From Neospora caninum Liverpool (Eukaryota > Apicomplexa > Conoidasida > Eucoccidiorida > Sarcocystidae), in NCBI RefSeq assembly GCF_000208865.1, contig NC_018398.1:5666710-5730709 (forward strand): a DNA stretch of 64,000 bases, given 5' to 3'. How positions within the stretch are numbered: position 1 is the first letter of the stretch; every line of letters starts with the position of its first letter. Position numbers and translations under genes: made by a program. This document shows positions 34,599 to 45,320 of this stretch, piece by piece. The notes below the pieces were generated by a model. That model was not told the DNA's origin. It did not search any database and saw only the letters and a program-made list of their open reading frames with translations.

Positions 34599-37500
34599 GC
34601 GTGTATGCTTGTTTTTGTACGGTTTTTTGTACAATCATATATATATATATATATATATAGGATTATGGGTATGTATGTATATGAAAGGGTTTGTATGGGA
34701 GTATGGAGACGTCGCGGGTGTATTTGTTTTGTGCACCGGGAAAGGAGAGTAACAACAGCTCTTGGGTGGCATGCGTCTTCCTTCAGGGCACATCGTATCG
34801 GTCAGAAGAAGGAAGTGTTGACGCTTCGCTTTATCAGCGTGGAGTCGATTGAGGAGCAGATTCTTCAGAGGGCGGAGTGTAAGCTGGACAGGGACAAGTT
34901 GGTGATTCAGAGCGGCATGTACTATGGCCACGGCCAAGAAGAAGTTCACGACCCTTCTCGCGACCTCGAGAGAACCAACCAGTAAGCCTGTCGCAGACGT
35001 CTGTCGTCTCCAGAGCGCGTGATCGCAGAGCCACTCGCATGCAACACGCGCGCAGAACTGCACCAAACTGTTCGTAGCCAGATTGGGAGTTGCACGCGTT
35101 GCTGCATGCGCTCAAGTCGTGGTTTCTCGGCATTCATCCACCTGTACAAATGGATGTGCCGGTTAGAAAGTATGTGAAAAGGAATACGCGTCTGCGAATA
35201 TTCCGCTCTCTCGGCAGATCGGAGTTCCAGTGCCGCGGACAGGGAAGAGGTGGAGCTGTGTCTTGGACGAGGTGTATCTCATGTTTCTTCGCGAGTCCAG
35301 CCTTGGTCGTTTCTGCGCGTCTTCAGAGTGCGTGAAATCCTTCGCAAGCAGCGCCAGCTCGACGTGAATCTGACGCGGGCTCTCGACCTCCAACTGCTGA
35401 AGCGACAAATTGCGAGGAGTCCAGAAGACATGCGCGTCTTTGAAAGGGCCGACTGCATTCGCAGGGTGAGCAGCCTCTTTCCCTGTCTCTTAAAACAGCA
35501 CCTACCGTTACGCGCGTCTGCCGCGCCGTTCTCTGCTGCACATGCCTCTCCAGCTACTTGGACAAAGCGTGTTCTATCGTGCGTCTCTCTCGTCGTTTCT
35601 TCTTCCTCTCGCGGTTGCTGGGTCTCTTCTGTTGTGTATTTGGCCTTTACTTCTTCCGCTTCCGTTTGCCTTGGTCCCTCCTGTGTCTCGCGTTTCCACT
35701 GGCGATTTTCCAAGCGTGGGGTTTCGCCTGCAGTCTTGCGCCTGCGTGCCCCCAGACGCCTGCCGCTCGGTCTCTTGTCTCTTTCCTCGCGTCGTTTTCG
35801 CAAACCACCTTCCGTGTGTAAGCCGCGTTTTCTCTTTTCAGCTGCTCCACGTCCCTGGGCTGATCACCAGCGAGATGCTCCCGCCGTGCCTGTTCAGCTG
35901 GAGCAAGGCCGCCGAGCGAGCTCAGGAGGCCTTGGTCTCTGCGAGTCAAAAAAAAGAAGCGGAAGAAGCGTGGAAGCGCGTCTACGCCCGATCGGACTTC
36001 TGGACTGTTCGCGAAGAGAAAAGCGCCCTCCAACCCCCCGCCCCCACGGTCGACCCCGCCCCCACGGTCGCGCCTCCTGTCTCCGCTTCTGCTGAGGACG
36101 CCTCTTCTTCCTCTTCTTTTGTCTCCTCTGCTCAGGAGTCGAGTGAGCTTGCGGGCGACTCGCAGGAGAAAGTCGCTGCGCGGAAAGCTGGCGACGAGAA
36201 GGGAAAGGAATCTGTCCACGCCGGGGTGGGAGGCGACGAGGCTCCTGCGTCGTGCAACGAACAGCCGAAACAAACAGAGGAGTTGCGAGGCAGTGACGGA
36301 GAACCGGAGGCGGCGCCGGAGTCCGAGAAGAAGGACGGCGAGACCAGGGCCTCGTCCTCGGAAGACTTGACGGAAGATGTGCGGCGAACGCACGAAGAAG
36401 CCACGGCTGCGTCTGCGCTCGTGACCCGCCGCGTTTGCGAGTTGCCCCTGTGGCGTGCGACGGTCAACGGGTGCATTCGCGAGGCATTGAATGCAGCCAT
36501 TGCATGCAAAGACTTCGATGTCTTTGTCGAGCTCCCGTCCAAAGAGATCTACAAAGACTACTTCGAGGTGAGGCTGAGACCTGCCAGACGAGGCGCTATG
36601 AACCGCGCAAGGAACGTAGAAACGGGAAGACATACATGACTGAGACACGTGCAACTCGGTCTGTGAGTCTGTTTGAGGGAGCGAGGCTCTTGGCGTGCGT
36701 GCACCAGCATGCGCTGGGAGCCCACGCGCACTTTGACGGCTGCTAGGTGCGTTCCTCGGGGCGAATTGGAGAGGGGTTTGCTGTTAACGGCGGATATGCG
36801 AGCGCGAGAAGGAAGGGAGGACGAACGGACTCCGAAGACGGACGTGTCTGTTTGTCGAAAAGAAGGCGCTGATACGAAGGGGAGAGGAATGCCGACCTAG
36901 GAGCGGCGTTCTTGGAACAGGGAAGGTCTCCTCGAAGCATGCAGTCAGGGAGGGTTTTGCAAGGCCAGATATGCGATGTCTAGGGGGTTAAGGATTGGCA
37001 CAGCGCAAAGGAAAGATTTCTGAGGAGTCTCCCTGGCTTTTTCGCTCTCTGCGTGTCGCAGCGCGTGAAGAAGCCGATCTGTTTGCTGTCCATTCGCTCC
37101 TCGGCTGACAAACAAGAGTTCACTTCTTTGTCGTAAGTTCCCGTCCTGCCTGCCAGTCCGACGCTTCGTTCACCCGAGCCTTTCATCTGCCTCTGTATTT
37201 AAGTTTATTTATACATTTTCCGTGCGTCTCCCGCGTATATGCATGCGTGTATGTTAGTTTACGTAGTGATCTATAAATTCATCTGGACGCAATTTCAAAC
37301 ATAAACGAGCTATTGCTACGGAATGCTAGGGAGCTGTATAGAGGCCAATATCTTCCTGTATCTCTGAAGTCCGTAGATAGGCACGGTTGTTCGTGCTCCC
37401 ATATGCAGAGTCTGCGTCCATCCCTCTTTCTGTGGGTGTACGGGCGTGGATGGTGGCCTAGGGTCTGCACTGGAGCGGCGTTGGAAAAAGCGTCAACTGG

Positions 37501-39410
37501 GCGCAGAGAGAGGCGGCTCTAGTGCGCGGTTGTCCTGAGTTTTTCTTTGTCGCTGCATGCAGGAAACTGGAGAAGTATCTCACGCGTCTGGCCGTGAATG
37601 CGCGGCTGTACAACGGGGCGGAGTCGCCGATTTTCCTTCGGGTAAGCTGCCCTGTTTTGCCATGTTCTCGCCGTGGCAGGCTCTCGTTCTCGTTTAGGGT
37701 GCCCGGTGGCTGTCCCGCTTCGCTCGCTGGTGCATTTTGCGTTTTGCCTGCGTGTGCGCGTTGCAGGCGGTCGAGTGCATGGGCTTCGTGGTGCGCGAGA
37801 GCCGGCGCCGTCTCTGCGTGGCGTTCCACACCTTGCTGGATCCGGCCGAGGCGACGAAGATCTCGCGTTTGCTCGACTCGTTCTTCTCCTTCACGCTTGG
37901 GTCGTCGGAAGGCCTCGACGCGGCCTTGCTCGACAAGAGCGACGTTTTGAAGCACGCAGGCGACGAAGAAGAGGACGGCGAGTCGTCTGTTGTCTCAGGA
38001 TCTCGAGTCTCTAGCTCGATGGGGATGCGTGTCTCCTCACCTCCAGCACGGCAGCGCGCTTCCTTCCCCTCTGCGACGTTCCCGTCTTCCTTCCCGTCGC
38101 CTCACCCCTCTGCGTTCACTTCTGGGCCTGGCTCTTCTGCGTCTTCTTGCGTCTCTGCCTTCCCTTCCTCTTCTCCGCCTTCCACCTTCCCCGCTGCGTC
38201 CTTCCCGGCTGCTGCACTGACGCCGGCGCCCGACCCTGGAAGGCCCAGCGAGGCTCCTCCAGCGTACCTCGACGCGGGCGCCTCGACCGGCGCCGAGTCT
38301 CCCGCCGCGTCCTTCCCTGCGCCGTCTCCTTCCCCGAGACGACCCTTGCTCAAGATCTTCCCCATGCGCATCAACTTGTCAAACCAGGCGTCGTCCACAG
38401 GGGGCGGGTCCAAGGCTGCGCCGAGCGATGGCGCTCCCGGCGAGGGGCGGCGGGACGAGAGTCTGGAGCCGCTGCCTGGAAGTCTCCTTCCGACTGACAG
38501 ACTGCGCGTGGCTCTCGGCGCTTCCGCAGGTGGACAAGGCGCCGACCTACAGAGGGGCGACCTCCCGGCGGCGCGAGAATCGGAGCGAACGCGGCAAGTC
38601 AGTGGAGCCAAGCGAGGCAGGAAACGAGGACGCCCGTCGAGGAAAGACCTCGAGGACGCTCAACTCGCGAAGAAAGAGGCGGAAACGATGCACAGAGACG
38701 GAGTCGCCGGCGGAGCGCCTTCCTTCCCTGCGTACTCTGCGGCTGCCTTCCCTGCCGCCTCGCCGTTTCCTTTCCCTTCGTCCTTCCCGGCGGCTGCGGC
38801 GCCGTCGCCGCCGGCGGTCGGAGGCGATCTCGCCGCGCCGGCCGAAGAAGGCCGCGAGAGAGACAGGAGCAGGAAGGAGAAGAAAAAGAAGGAGAAAAGG
38901 GAGAAGAGCAAAGACGAAGACGGCAGCGTGGTAGGTGAAGACGGCAAGCGGCGGAAAAGGGGGAAAGAGGCGCGCCACAGGGAAGGGGAAGAACGCTTGG
39001 CGACTCTGTCGTCCCTCCCGACTGCGGTGCCGCACGCGTCTGTCGGAGGGAACACTTTCGCTTCCGCGCGGGCCCAGCTCGGCGAACCGGTGTCTTCGTT
39101 CTCCGCGCCGGCTGATGGAGCGAAGAAATTCCGGATTCGCCTGCCTCAGCCTTCTTTCCCCGCGGCAGTTCCCCTAGCCTTTCCCGCCTCCCACTCCTAC
39201 CCTGCCACTGCCGCTTCGCCGGCTGTTGGCGCTGCGGTCGGCGCTGGAGCTCCTTCCCCGGCCTATGCTGCCTCCTTCCCGTCCGCAGGATGTTACTCGT
39301 TTCCTTCCGGGCAAGGCGAGAGGGCTACAGGAGAAAAGGGCGAAGGCGGGGGTGCACTTGCAGCTGGCCCGAAGTTCCGCATTCGCATCGCTTCACAGCC
39401 TCCTCAGTGA
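24710..39410 (+). CDS. SWI2/SNF2 Brahma-type chromatin-remodelling ATPase with bromodomain
   Basis: Exons: 24710-26107, 26223-28055, 28245-28394, 28938-29282, 29760-30241, 30757-30833, 31502-31713, 32187-32306, 32880-32970, 33433-33560, 34178-34404, 34787-34981, 35327-35465, 35842-36567, 37062-37132, 37563-37641, 37767-39410, all in phase (7917 nt, about 2638 aa). Order of parts: Pro/Ser-rich N-terminus (1-466); acidic region; HSA-like helix (about 945-1015); [19 protein letters not shown]2 ATPase with [12 protein letters not shown], motif [10 protein letters not shown] (usual DEMGLGKT), motif [35 protein letters not shown] and QAQSRAHRIGQ; SnAC-like segment (about 1760-1850); bromodomain (about 2000-2100) with DYFERVKKP and NARLYN, whose last Asn is the acetyl-lysine contact; long low-complexity tail. 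The bromodomain distinguishes it from ISWI. Expected role: nucleus, ATP-driven nucleosome remodelling. The join YLYKM to IEGNP (32307-32879) may hide a further short exon. The second acceptor could be 26187 instead of 26223. Confidence 0.9.
30326..30372. repeat. (TA)n microsatellite
   Basis: In the Brahma-like gene, in the intron directly after the DEAH-box exon. Confidence 0.9.
31337..31460. repeat. long imperfect (TA)n tract
   Basis: Over 100 bp of nearly pure A and T in the intron preceding the GTPLQND exon of the Brahma-like gene. Confidence 0.9.
31893..31938. repeat. imperfect (TA)n tract
   Basis: In the next intron of the Brahma-like gene. Confidence 0.85.
33816..33968. repeat. compound (TA)n-(GATA)n-(TA)n microsatellite
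   Basis: TA run, then about fourteen GATA units (33845-33902), then another TA run, within an intron between the two helicase lobes. Confidence 0.95.
34560..34661. repeat. (TA)n, (GA)n and (TA)n runs
   Basis: Two TA runs and a short GA run in the intron that splits the QAQSRAHRIGQ motif. Confidence 0.9.
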
Positions 39411-40472
39411 GGGAAGAGAAACGTCGGGGAAAGGGGTGGACAAGATGAGCCCAAGACGAGAGGCCTCGTGGTGTGTGTTGCATGTTGCGTCCACGGAACA
39501 CAAAACACGGTAGAAAAAAGGGGAGAAGGGACACAGACGCTGGAAAACGAGATGGAAATGCACCCACAAATGTGGGTGTGCGCATGTCCGCAGATGCTCA
39601 ATGGCATGCATAGGTATGAGTACATTTCAAAGTGTCGCTGAGTATTGGTGTCTACAAGGGTAGACTTACCGTTGTGCCGTGAAGAGGCGTCGCGGTTTGA
39701 GTCTTTCCGTGTATGTCTCTGTATGCCCCGATCGACTGTGATGCGTGTCCAGAGGCGTTCACAGATGTACACGGTTGTAAGGATACACACGTATGTATGT
39801 CGTCGAACGCGCCCCCTGTTGAGGAACATCACGTGTGCTTGAGCCTCCACATGTTCGCCCGTGGTGAGGTAGTGGAAAAAACCAGGGAGAAGCTTCGCGT
39901 CTGTTGTTTCCCGAATTTATATCACGGAGACGTCGAAAAGGGATCGATGGGTGAACCAGTATTGCTCTGTCTCGAAACCATCCACTGCCAAAATAGCGGT
40001 ATCTGTTTCATCAGGGATGCCTTTTGTTCTGTCTTCGCTATCTTGTGTCGCACTCGCGAACGCTCCTTCGCCGACACGTTTTTGCCCTCGACCACCAAGC
40101 GTGGTAACGTGTACCCCTTGCCCTACTGTATCTACCAATTAAGTTTCTCTCTGTATCTACCAATTAAGTGTCTCTTTTGTTTCTCCCAATCGCCACTGGG
40201 GAGCCTGTACAACCATTTCAGCTTCTGCCAAAACCTATCTTGTGACGTAGAGTCGGTTTCCGGAGTATCATCAAGTGTCGCATGTACCAATCGACATGTG
40301 GTGCGTGCTTCACGCAAAATGCCACTTTCACTCGGACACTTCTACTGCACAACCACGGTTGTGGATTTTCCTGCATATCTCCTTCCGACCCTGAATCGAA
40401 GATAAGCCAAGTACCCGTTTTCTGCTTCCAGTGTCTCTTTTTCTGCCGCCGTTCTGTCACACGCAACCATAA
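39411..40472. other. boundary between the chromatin gene and the family A array
   Basis: 1.06 kb between two convergent stop codons, the Brahma-like gene (+) and family A copy A1 (-). No coding exon recognised. It marks the change from conserved intron-rich genes to a lineage-specific intronless tandem array. Confidence 0.6.
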
Positions 40473-41540
40473 TTATGAAATCGAAAACAGCGTAGGCACG
40501 GCGAGAAGAAAAACTGCCAGTACACTCATTCCCCCTGAAACGCTCCACGTCCCAGAGTGGACCACAATAGTCAAAAATGCATCCTTCTCTGTAGAGGTCT
40601 CACTAAGACGTCTCAGCTGAGCGCCGTCATGTCCTCCCGTAACACCCGTCTTGAGACCGTGGCCATCTTTGTGGACTTTAGAGGAAGATGCGTTGTTAGA
40701 ATCCGTTGCAAGACTATCTTTCATGCTCGGTTTCGCTTCCTGGACACCTGCCCCAGGTGAGGAGTCTACGGTGCTCTCCGCATTTGGGTCCTTTGAAGGA
40801 ACCCCGGGAACCTTATTTTGCTCTTTGTCGAGTTCTCCGTTTTCAAGACGATCCTCCGCATGCGGATCGTCTTGCTGGCCTTCAGTAACACCCGGATCAC
40901 CTAGTGTAGGAGGGTTCAAAGGCGGAGTGCTCGTATCTGACCCTGAGCTGTTCTGGTTTTCTGTCGTGGGAGTGCCCGCTTGTGGTGTCACGGCGGATGT
41001 CCCAGCCGTCGGCGTAGTCGACGTGCTGGTTTCTGAATCCGACCCAGAAGAAAGCGCTGTCTTAAACCTTACACAAAAACTCAAACCCCCACCCAGATAT
41101 TCCGCCGGAGGATTCGTAAAAGTGTACCTCACAGGCCCTCCCACGGATACCTTCTCAGTCTCCACCGAGTCCGACTCTTCGTGAACCCATAGCGGCTTTG
41201 TGTACCCAGGAAATGCATCCTTGAAGTCGACAGTCTGGGTGAAATCACACGCTCCATTCTCAAATAGATACGCGGCGGTGTACGGGCCCGACGATGCTTC
41301 ATCATCACTTTGGCTGGGTTCCGGCAGATACTTGGCTTTCCCGGTTTCGTCGATGACCTGGAGCGTGCTGGACGGTCCAAGCGAGAAGACTTGCTCCGAG
41401 TTCCTTTCGAGTCCCTCTTTCGGGATGGTGGTTGTGAAATCAGCCGCAGTCTTTTGTTCACTTGTTTCCGACGCCGCGCGTGACAGGACGGTGCCCATGA
41501 GCAGGGTCAGACAAACGGCTCGAAACAGCTGCCCATCCAT
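40473..41540 (-). CDS. Toxoplasma family A protein, copy A1
   Basis: Single-exon gene, 355 aa. Family layout, seen in all nine copies: signal peptide (MDGQLFRAVCLTLLMGTVLS here); conserved domain at about residues 30-170 with motifs TTIPKEGLER, STLQVIDETGKAKYLPEPS, ENGACDFTQT, FPGYTKPLWV and LGGGLSFCVRFKT, including two conserved Cys; a variable Thr/Ser/Pro/Glu-rich stalk; RRLSE (here at 40599-40613); DAFLTIVVHS; and a hydrophobic end without charges (LAVFLLAVPTLFS), typical of a GPI-attachment signal. I chose the ATG at 41540 because it aligns with the other copies; the frame stays open to an upstream ATG at 41585 that would add 15 residues before the signal peptide. This copy has Arg where most copies have Cys at the end of the signal sequence (LSRAAS). 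Function unknown; secretion or surface display is inferred. Confidence 0.88.
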   Translation of the reverse strand: MDGQLFRAVCLTLLMGTVLSRAASETSEQKTAADFTTTIPKEGLERNSEQVFSLGPSSTLQVIDETGKAKYLPEPSQSDDEASSGPYTAAYLFENGACDFTQTVDFKDAFPGYTKPLWVHEESDSVETEKVSVGGPVRYTFTNPPAEYLGGGLSFCVRFKTALSSGSDSETSTSTTPTAGTSAVTPQAGTPTTENQNSSGSDTSTPPLNPPTLGDPGVTEGQQDDPHAEDRLENGELDKEQNKVPGVPSKDPNAESTVDSSPGAGVQEAKPSMKDSLATDSNNASSSKVHKDGHGLKTGVTGGHDGAQLRRLSETSTEKDAFLTIVVHSGTWSVSGGMSVLAVFLLAVPTLFSIS

Positions 41541-41563
41541 CGCGATTACGGATAAGAGTATTT

Positions 41564-41566
41564 CAT
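41564..41566 (-). promoter_or_regulatory. upstream ATG of A1, 26 nt before the start
   Basis: ATGAAATAC opens a six-codon frame (MKYSYP, stop) that closes before the main ATG. Confidence 0.5.
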
Positions 41567-41725
41567 AAAGCAGATCCTCAGGCATCAGGAACCAATTTAG
41601 ACATTCCCTTTGTTGTGGATAGGACCGAAGAAGAGTCCTAGAGAATTTTCGCAGTTGTAACGGGCACGTGTTCGACTATCATGTCATTTCATGCAACTCG
41701 CGTAGGCTTAGTATCCCAAAAAATT

Positions 41726-41853
41726 GAGCATGTCGCCGCTCCAGCTGTGGTGAAAATCCGGGCGAGGGTCGAAGTTGGCGGGCGGGAAAGCGTAGGGACG
41801 GAGACCCGGTTTCGCGCGGCGCGGATTCGGGCCGGCATGCGCTTGGTGATGGG
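41726..41853 (-). promoter_or_regulatory. conserved upstream module of A1
   Basis: The module begins 186 nt before the ATG. On the + strand it contains GAGCATGTCGC, CCAGCTGTGG, TTGGCGGGCGGGAA, GGGACGGAGA and a GCATGC core. Versions recur before all nine copies at a nearly fixed distance. Confidence 0.5.
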
Positions 41854-43302
41854 TTTTCACGTGCCGGGGGGCGGACGAAACGGGACAAACTCAGTTCTAG
41901 GCTGTTGTGCTTAATGAAGGAATGATTTATGTGAGGTAAAATGTCTTCTTGGTTTAGTTTCACACAGACGCAGGTGCCTGGAGGGGACATCTGAAGTGCG
42001 ACTTGTTTAGTCGGTTTCTGCGTTCCTGTCATCGAAGCGAGCTGTAACTCTGAAAGCGGTAGGAGGCTCGACCGCCTCGCTAACTCAAGGAGGGATCACT
42101 GGAGGGCATACTCCCGCAGAGGTCGCTGTTAGAAGAAGGTACCTCGCGTTCATCAACAGTATCACGACATCGATAAAGACCAAAAATATACGCCAAACCC
42201 GTCAGACGCTGCCACAATCGCCCATGACCAGTGGCAGCACAGTAAGGGGGTGCACGAGGCCGACTTAACCTCAATCCGGAAGGAGATGCCGCGAACCGGG
42301 AGGGCAGGCGAACTGGTGGCAACATTGACACACTTGGTTCTTGATGGGCCTAACACGCGCTTCCGCAGGTGCCTGTTTTTGTAGATGCTGCCTACAACTT
42401 CGTGATCACCCGCACCTCAAATTCACTATCCGTAAGCGAGCGTCCACCTGTCCACCCAAGACCTCGAAGCGTGGCATGTGTGCACACAGCTAAGTTTTAA
42501 TATCTTGTCCCTTCAACTCGATGCTGCGATATGGAAATGTTCCTGCATTGCTGGTGTGCCTTTCTGGCTGACATGCTTTCCTCTTTGACTTCTCGCTTGA
42601 CTAAATGATTGTCATTGTCCTCCGCCTGCAAGATCTCTGGTCATGCAACGAGTTCGCGGGGTAAGTCGATTACACTGCTAGGGCGTTGCTGCTTCTACAC
42701 GGAGTACGAGGGAGTGTCCATCAGGCGGTGCATTTGCGCAGTACACAATCAAGTGCATTCGGAGCTGTAAGACACCTGCGTTACGAAAATGCAATCCCTA
42801 CAGTTTCCGCAGGGAAGGTGCTGGTATCCTCTAACGCCCCTATTGGGCCCATGTCCAACGATAAGGTGGAATGGTGCAAGTGCCCAGTGCAACTGCGCGA
42901 TGCACGTTAGTCGCCGCCACTGGCTTCCATGAATCTCTAGATAGCTTCGTGCCAAGTTACATGCTTTGCCCGCCACCACCTTCCATGAACTGGAGCCCCT
43001 AGTCGTGAGGAGCGGTTCTTAATTGACAGCACAAAGATTCTGTGATGAATCGACGTTCGCTACACTCTGTCGTCGCCGCACAGCAATAGCGAAAAAAGGT
43101 CAAAAAACAATGACGCTCCTGCCCATCGGAAGCCTACCGGTCTCGGGGCAAAAAGGCAGTTTCAGTTCCACAGATCTGCCGTAAAACCACTACCGTAGAT
43201 TTGCCTGCTACTCTCCGTCCTCTCTTAAGCCAAAGTCATGCATCCTTGCTCATTGTTCCCAGTCTCTCTTGCTCCCACTCACTCTCAAAGGCTCAAACAC
43301 AA
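41854..43302. other. spacer between A1 and A2
   Basis: Non-coding. It holds two blocks seen again in other spacers: about 42100-42330 (related to 49730-49980 and part of 52360-52460) and about 42740-42960 (related to 44810-45030 and 53010-53180). Confidence 0.5.
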
Positions 43303-44364
43303 TTAGGAAACCAACATCAGTGCAGCCGTCAAAGTGAAAAAAACAGACAATCCAGCCCTTGCCGCTGAAACGTTCCAGGCCCCGGAGTGGACCACAATAG
43401 TCAAAAATGCATCCTTCACTGTAGATGTCTCACTAAGACGTCTCAGCCGAGCGCCGTCATGTCCTCCCTTAACACCCGTCTCGAGACCGTCGCCATCTTT
43501 GTGGGCTTCAGGAGAGGCTGCGTTGTCAGATTTTGTTGCAAGAATTTCTTGCATGCTCTGATTCCCTTCATGGGCAGCTGCCGCAGGTGGGGGTCTTTGG
43601 ACGTTTCCGTCACTGCCGACATCTATGAAATCCTCCCCAGGCAATTTGGGGTCGGCCTCGTCCTCTCCCTTGTCACCATCTGGATGGTGTTCGACGTCTG
43701 TGCTCGGCCCACTGGGAGTCGACACATCCCCTGGCCGAGGGGGGTTTGGAGAGACTACTGGAGGCACCTGGCCATTCTGGTTGCCTGGTTGGGTAGTGCC
43801 CTCTTCTGGTGTCACGGCGGATGTCCCAGCCGTCGGCGTAGTCGAAGTGTTGGTTTCTGAATCTGACCCAGAAGAAAGCGCTGTCTTAAACCTTACACAA
43901 AAACTCAAACCCCCACCCAAATACTCTGCAGACGGATTGGTAAATGTGTACCGAACAGGCCCTCCCGAGGACGCCTCCCCACTCGCTCCCGAACCTTTCT
44001 CGTCAGCGACCCATGGCGGCTTTGTGTACCCTTGAAATGCATCCTTGAACTCGACAGTCTGAGTGAAATCACACGCTCCATTCTCAAATAGATACGCGGC
44101 GGTGTACGGGCCCGACGATGCTTCATCATCACTTTGGCTGGGTTCCGGCAGATACTTGGCTTTCCCGGTTTCGTCGATGACCTGGAGCGTGCTGGACGGT
44201 CCGAGGTAAAAGACTTGCTCCACGTCCCTCTCGAGTCCCTCTTTCGGGATGGTGGTTGTGAAATTTGCCGCAGGATTCTGTTCACTTGTTTCCGACGCTA
44301 CGCACGACAGGACGGTGCTCGTGAGAAGAATCAGACACGCGGCCCGAAATATCTGCCGCTCCAT
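43303..44364 (-). CDS. Toxoplasma family A protein, copy A2
   Basis: Single exon, 353 aa, ATG in a good context (GCCACCATGG). The signal peptide is slightly divergent (MERQIFRAACLILLTSTVLS). The conserved domain is close to A1 over STLQVIDETGKAKYLPEPSQ and SSGPYTAAYLFENGACDFTQ but has QGYTKPPWVADEKG in place of the usual PGYTKPLWV. The stalk is Pro/Asp/Gly-rich (PPVVSPNPPRPGDVSTPSGP). The C-terminal block GGHDGARLRRLSETSTVKDA is almost that of A1, making A1 and A2 3' sisters. The tail AARAGLSVFFTLTAALMLVS is hydrophobic to the last residue. An out-of-frame upstream ATG at 44390 opens a 19-residue frame overlapping the start of this gene, so translation could be dampened. Confidence 0.88.
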   Translation of the reverse strand: MERQIFRAACLILLTSTVLSCVASETSEQNPAANFTTTIPKEGLERDVEQVFYLGPSSTLQVIDETGKAKYLPEPSQSDDEASSGPYTAAYLFENGACDFTQTVEFKDAFQGYTKPPWVADEKGSGASGEASSGGPVRYTFTNPSAEYLGGGLSFCVRFKTALSSGSDSETNTSTTPTAGTSAVTPEEGTTQPGNQNGQVPPVVSPNPPRPGDVSTPSGPSTDVEHHPDGDKGEDEADPKLPGEDFIDVGSDGNVQRPPPAAAAHEGNQSMQEILATKSDNAASPEAHKDGDGLETGVKGGHDGARLRRLSETSTVKDAFLTIVVHSGAWNVSAARAGLSVFFTLTAALMLVS

Positions 44365-44390
44365 GGTGGCTTCGTGTCGGAGTATTTCAT
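44331..44390 (-). promoter_or_regulatory. overlapping upstream reading frame of A2
   Basis: ATG at 44390, 26 nt before the main ATG, opens a 19-codon frame that runs across the main start and stops at 44331-44333, inside the A2 signal-peptide coding region. Confidence 0.5.
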
Positions 44391-44540
44391 GAACGCTGTG
44401 TAATGCAACAGCAACACCGGAGACACCGCTCTAGCGTCGAGGAAGGCGCGTCTTCTGCGGGTATCGAGCGTTGTATCGGAAGGATGTCCTGATCCCTGTT
44501 CAGCTGGGAAAAAATGAGGCCTGATAATGCTAAGAGGTGC

Positions 44541-44650
44541 GCAAGTCGCTTCCACCGCTGCGGTGACGGACTGAGGGACCTGGGGAGGGTCAATGTAGGC
44601 GGGCGTGAAAACGTCGGGACGGAGAGCCGAGAGCGGACATGCGTTGGACG
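44541..44650 (-). promoter_or_regulatory. conserved upstream module of A2, next to a gap
   Basis: Begins 177 nt before the ATG. GCGGGCGTGAAA and GTCGGGACGGAGAGCCG are recognisable; the far side runs towards the 100-N gap. Confidence 0.45.
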
Positions 44651-44688
44651 GAGAGATGACCTGGCGGGGGCGTTACACAGAAACGACC

Positions 44689-44788
44689 NNNNNNNNNNNN
44701 NNNNNNNNNNNNNNNNNNNNNNNNNNNNNNNNNNNNNNNNNNNNNNNNNNNNNNNNNNNNNNNNNNNNNNNNNNNNNNNNNNNNNNNN
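44689..44788. other. assembly gap (100 N) inside the family A array
   Basis: Exactly 100 N between copies A2 and A3, just upstream of the A2 promoter module. The true length is unknown and further array sequence may be missing. Confidence 0.97.
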
Positions 44789-45320
44789 TCTGCGTTTGAG
44801 AATGTGCGTCATTGTGGTGACGAAAAGTTTGGCTCTACAGGTTGCTTCAAGTAAGTCGTGGTGGCCTTCAGCGCCCCTATCGTGTCTCGGATCGACGACA
44901 ATGGTGAAGTGGTGCAAATGCGAACTCCTGTGAGAGATGTATATATCTACACAGTGTGCGACGGTTGCGGCGAATGCCTTCCATGAACCACTGAGTGGCG
45001 TCAGAGCAATTGCATGTGGTGTGTCGCCCACCCACACGAGGAACCGCAGCCGCATCTCGCTGGGACAGGCTCTGCATCGACAACAATAAAATGACACTCA
45101 TTTTCTTCTACGGCGCCGTCCCTGACAAACAAAGAGGGCTCAACACGTCGGCCCACCGGGTGCGTCCCTGACTCGCGAGCAACAACGCACTGTCAGTCGC
45201 AAATTCTATCGTGCCTCCACGATGTCGGATTTGCCGGTGCTTCTCCATCGGCCCCCGCACTAAGGAGCGCCACAAGCGTCGGTTCCCCATTTACCCCCCG
45301 CCCCTTTCCCTTACTAACAG
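44789..45320. other. spacer between the gap and A3
   Basis: Starts with the repeated spacer block containing GTCGTGGTGGCCTTCAGCG; the remainder is the 3' flank of A3. No gene seen. Confidence 0.45.

Noticed and set aside
41541..41585. Upstream ATG as the A1 start
   Set aside because: The extra 15 residues are absent from the other copies and would precede the signal peptide; the aligned ATG at 41540 is preferred.
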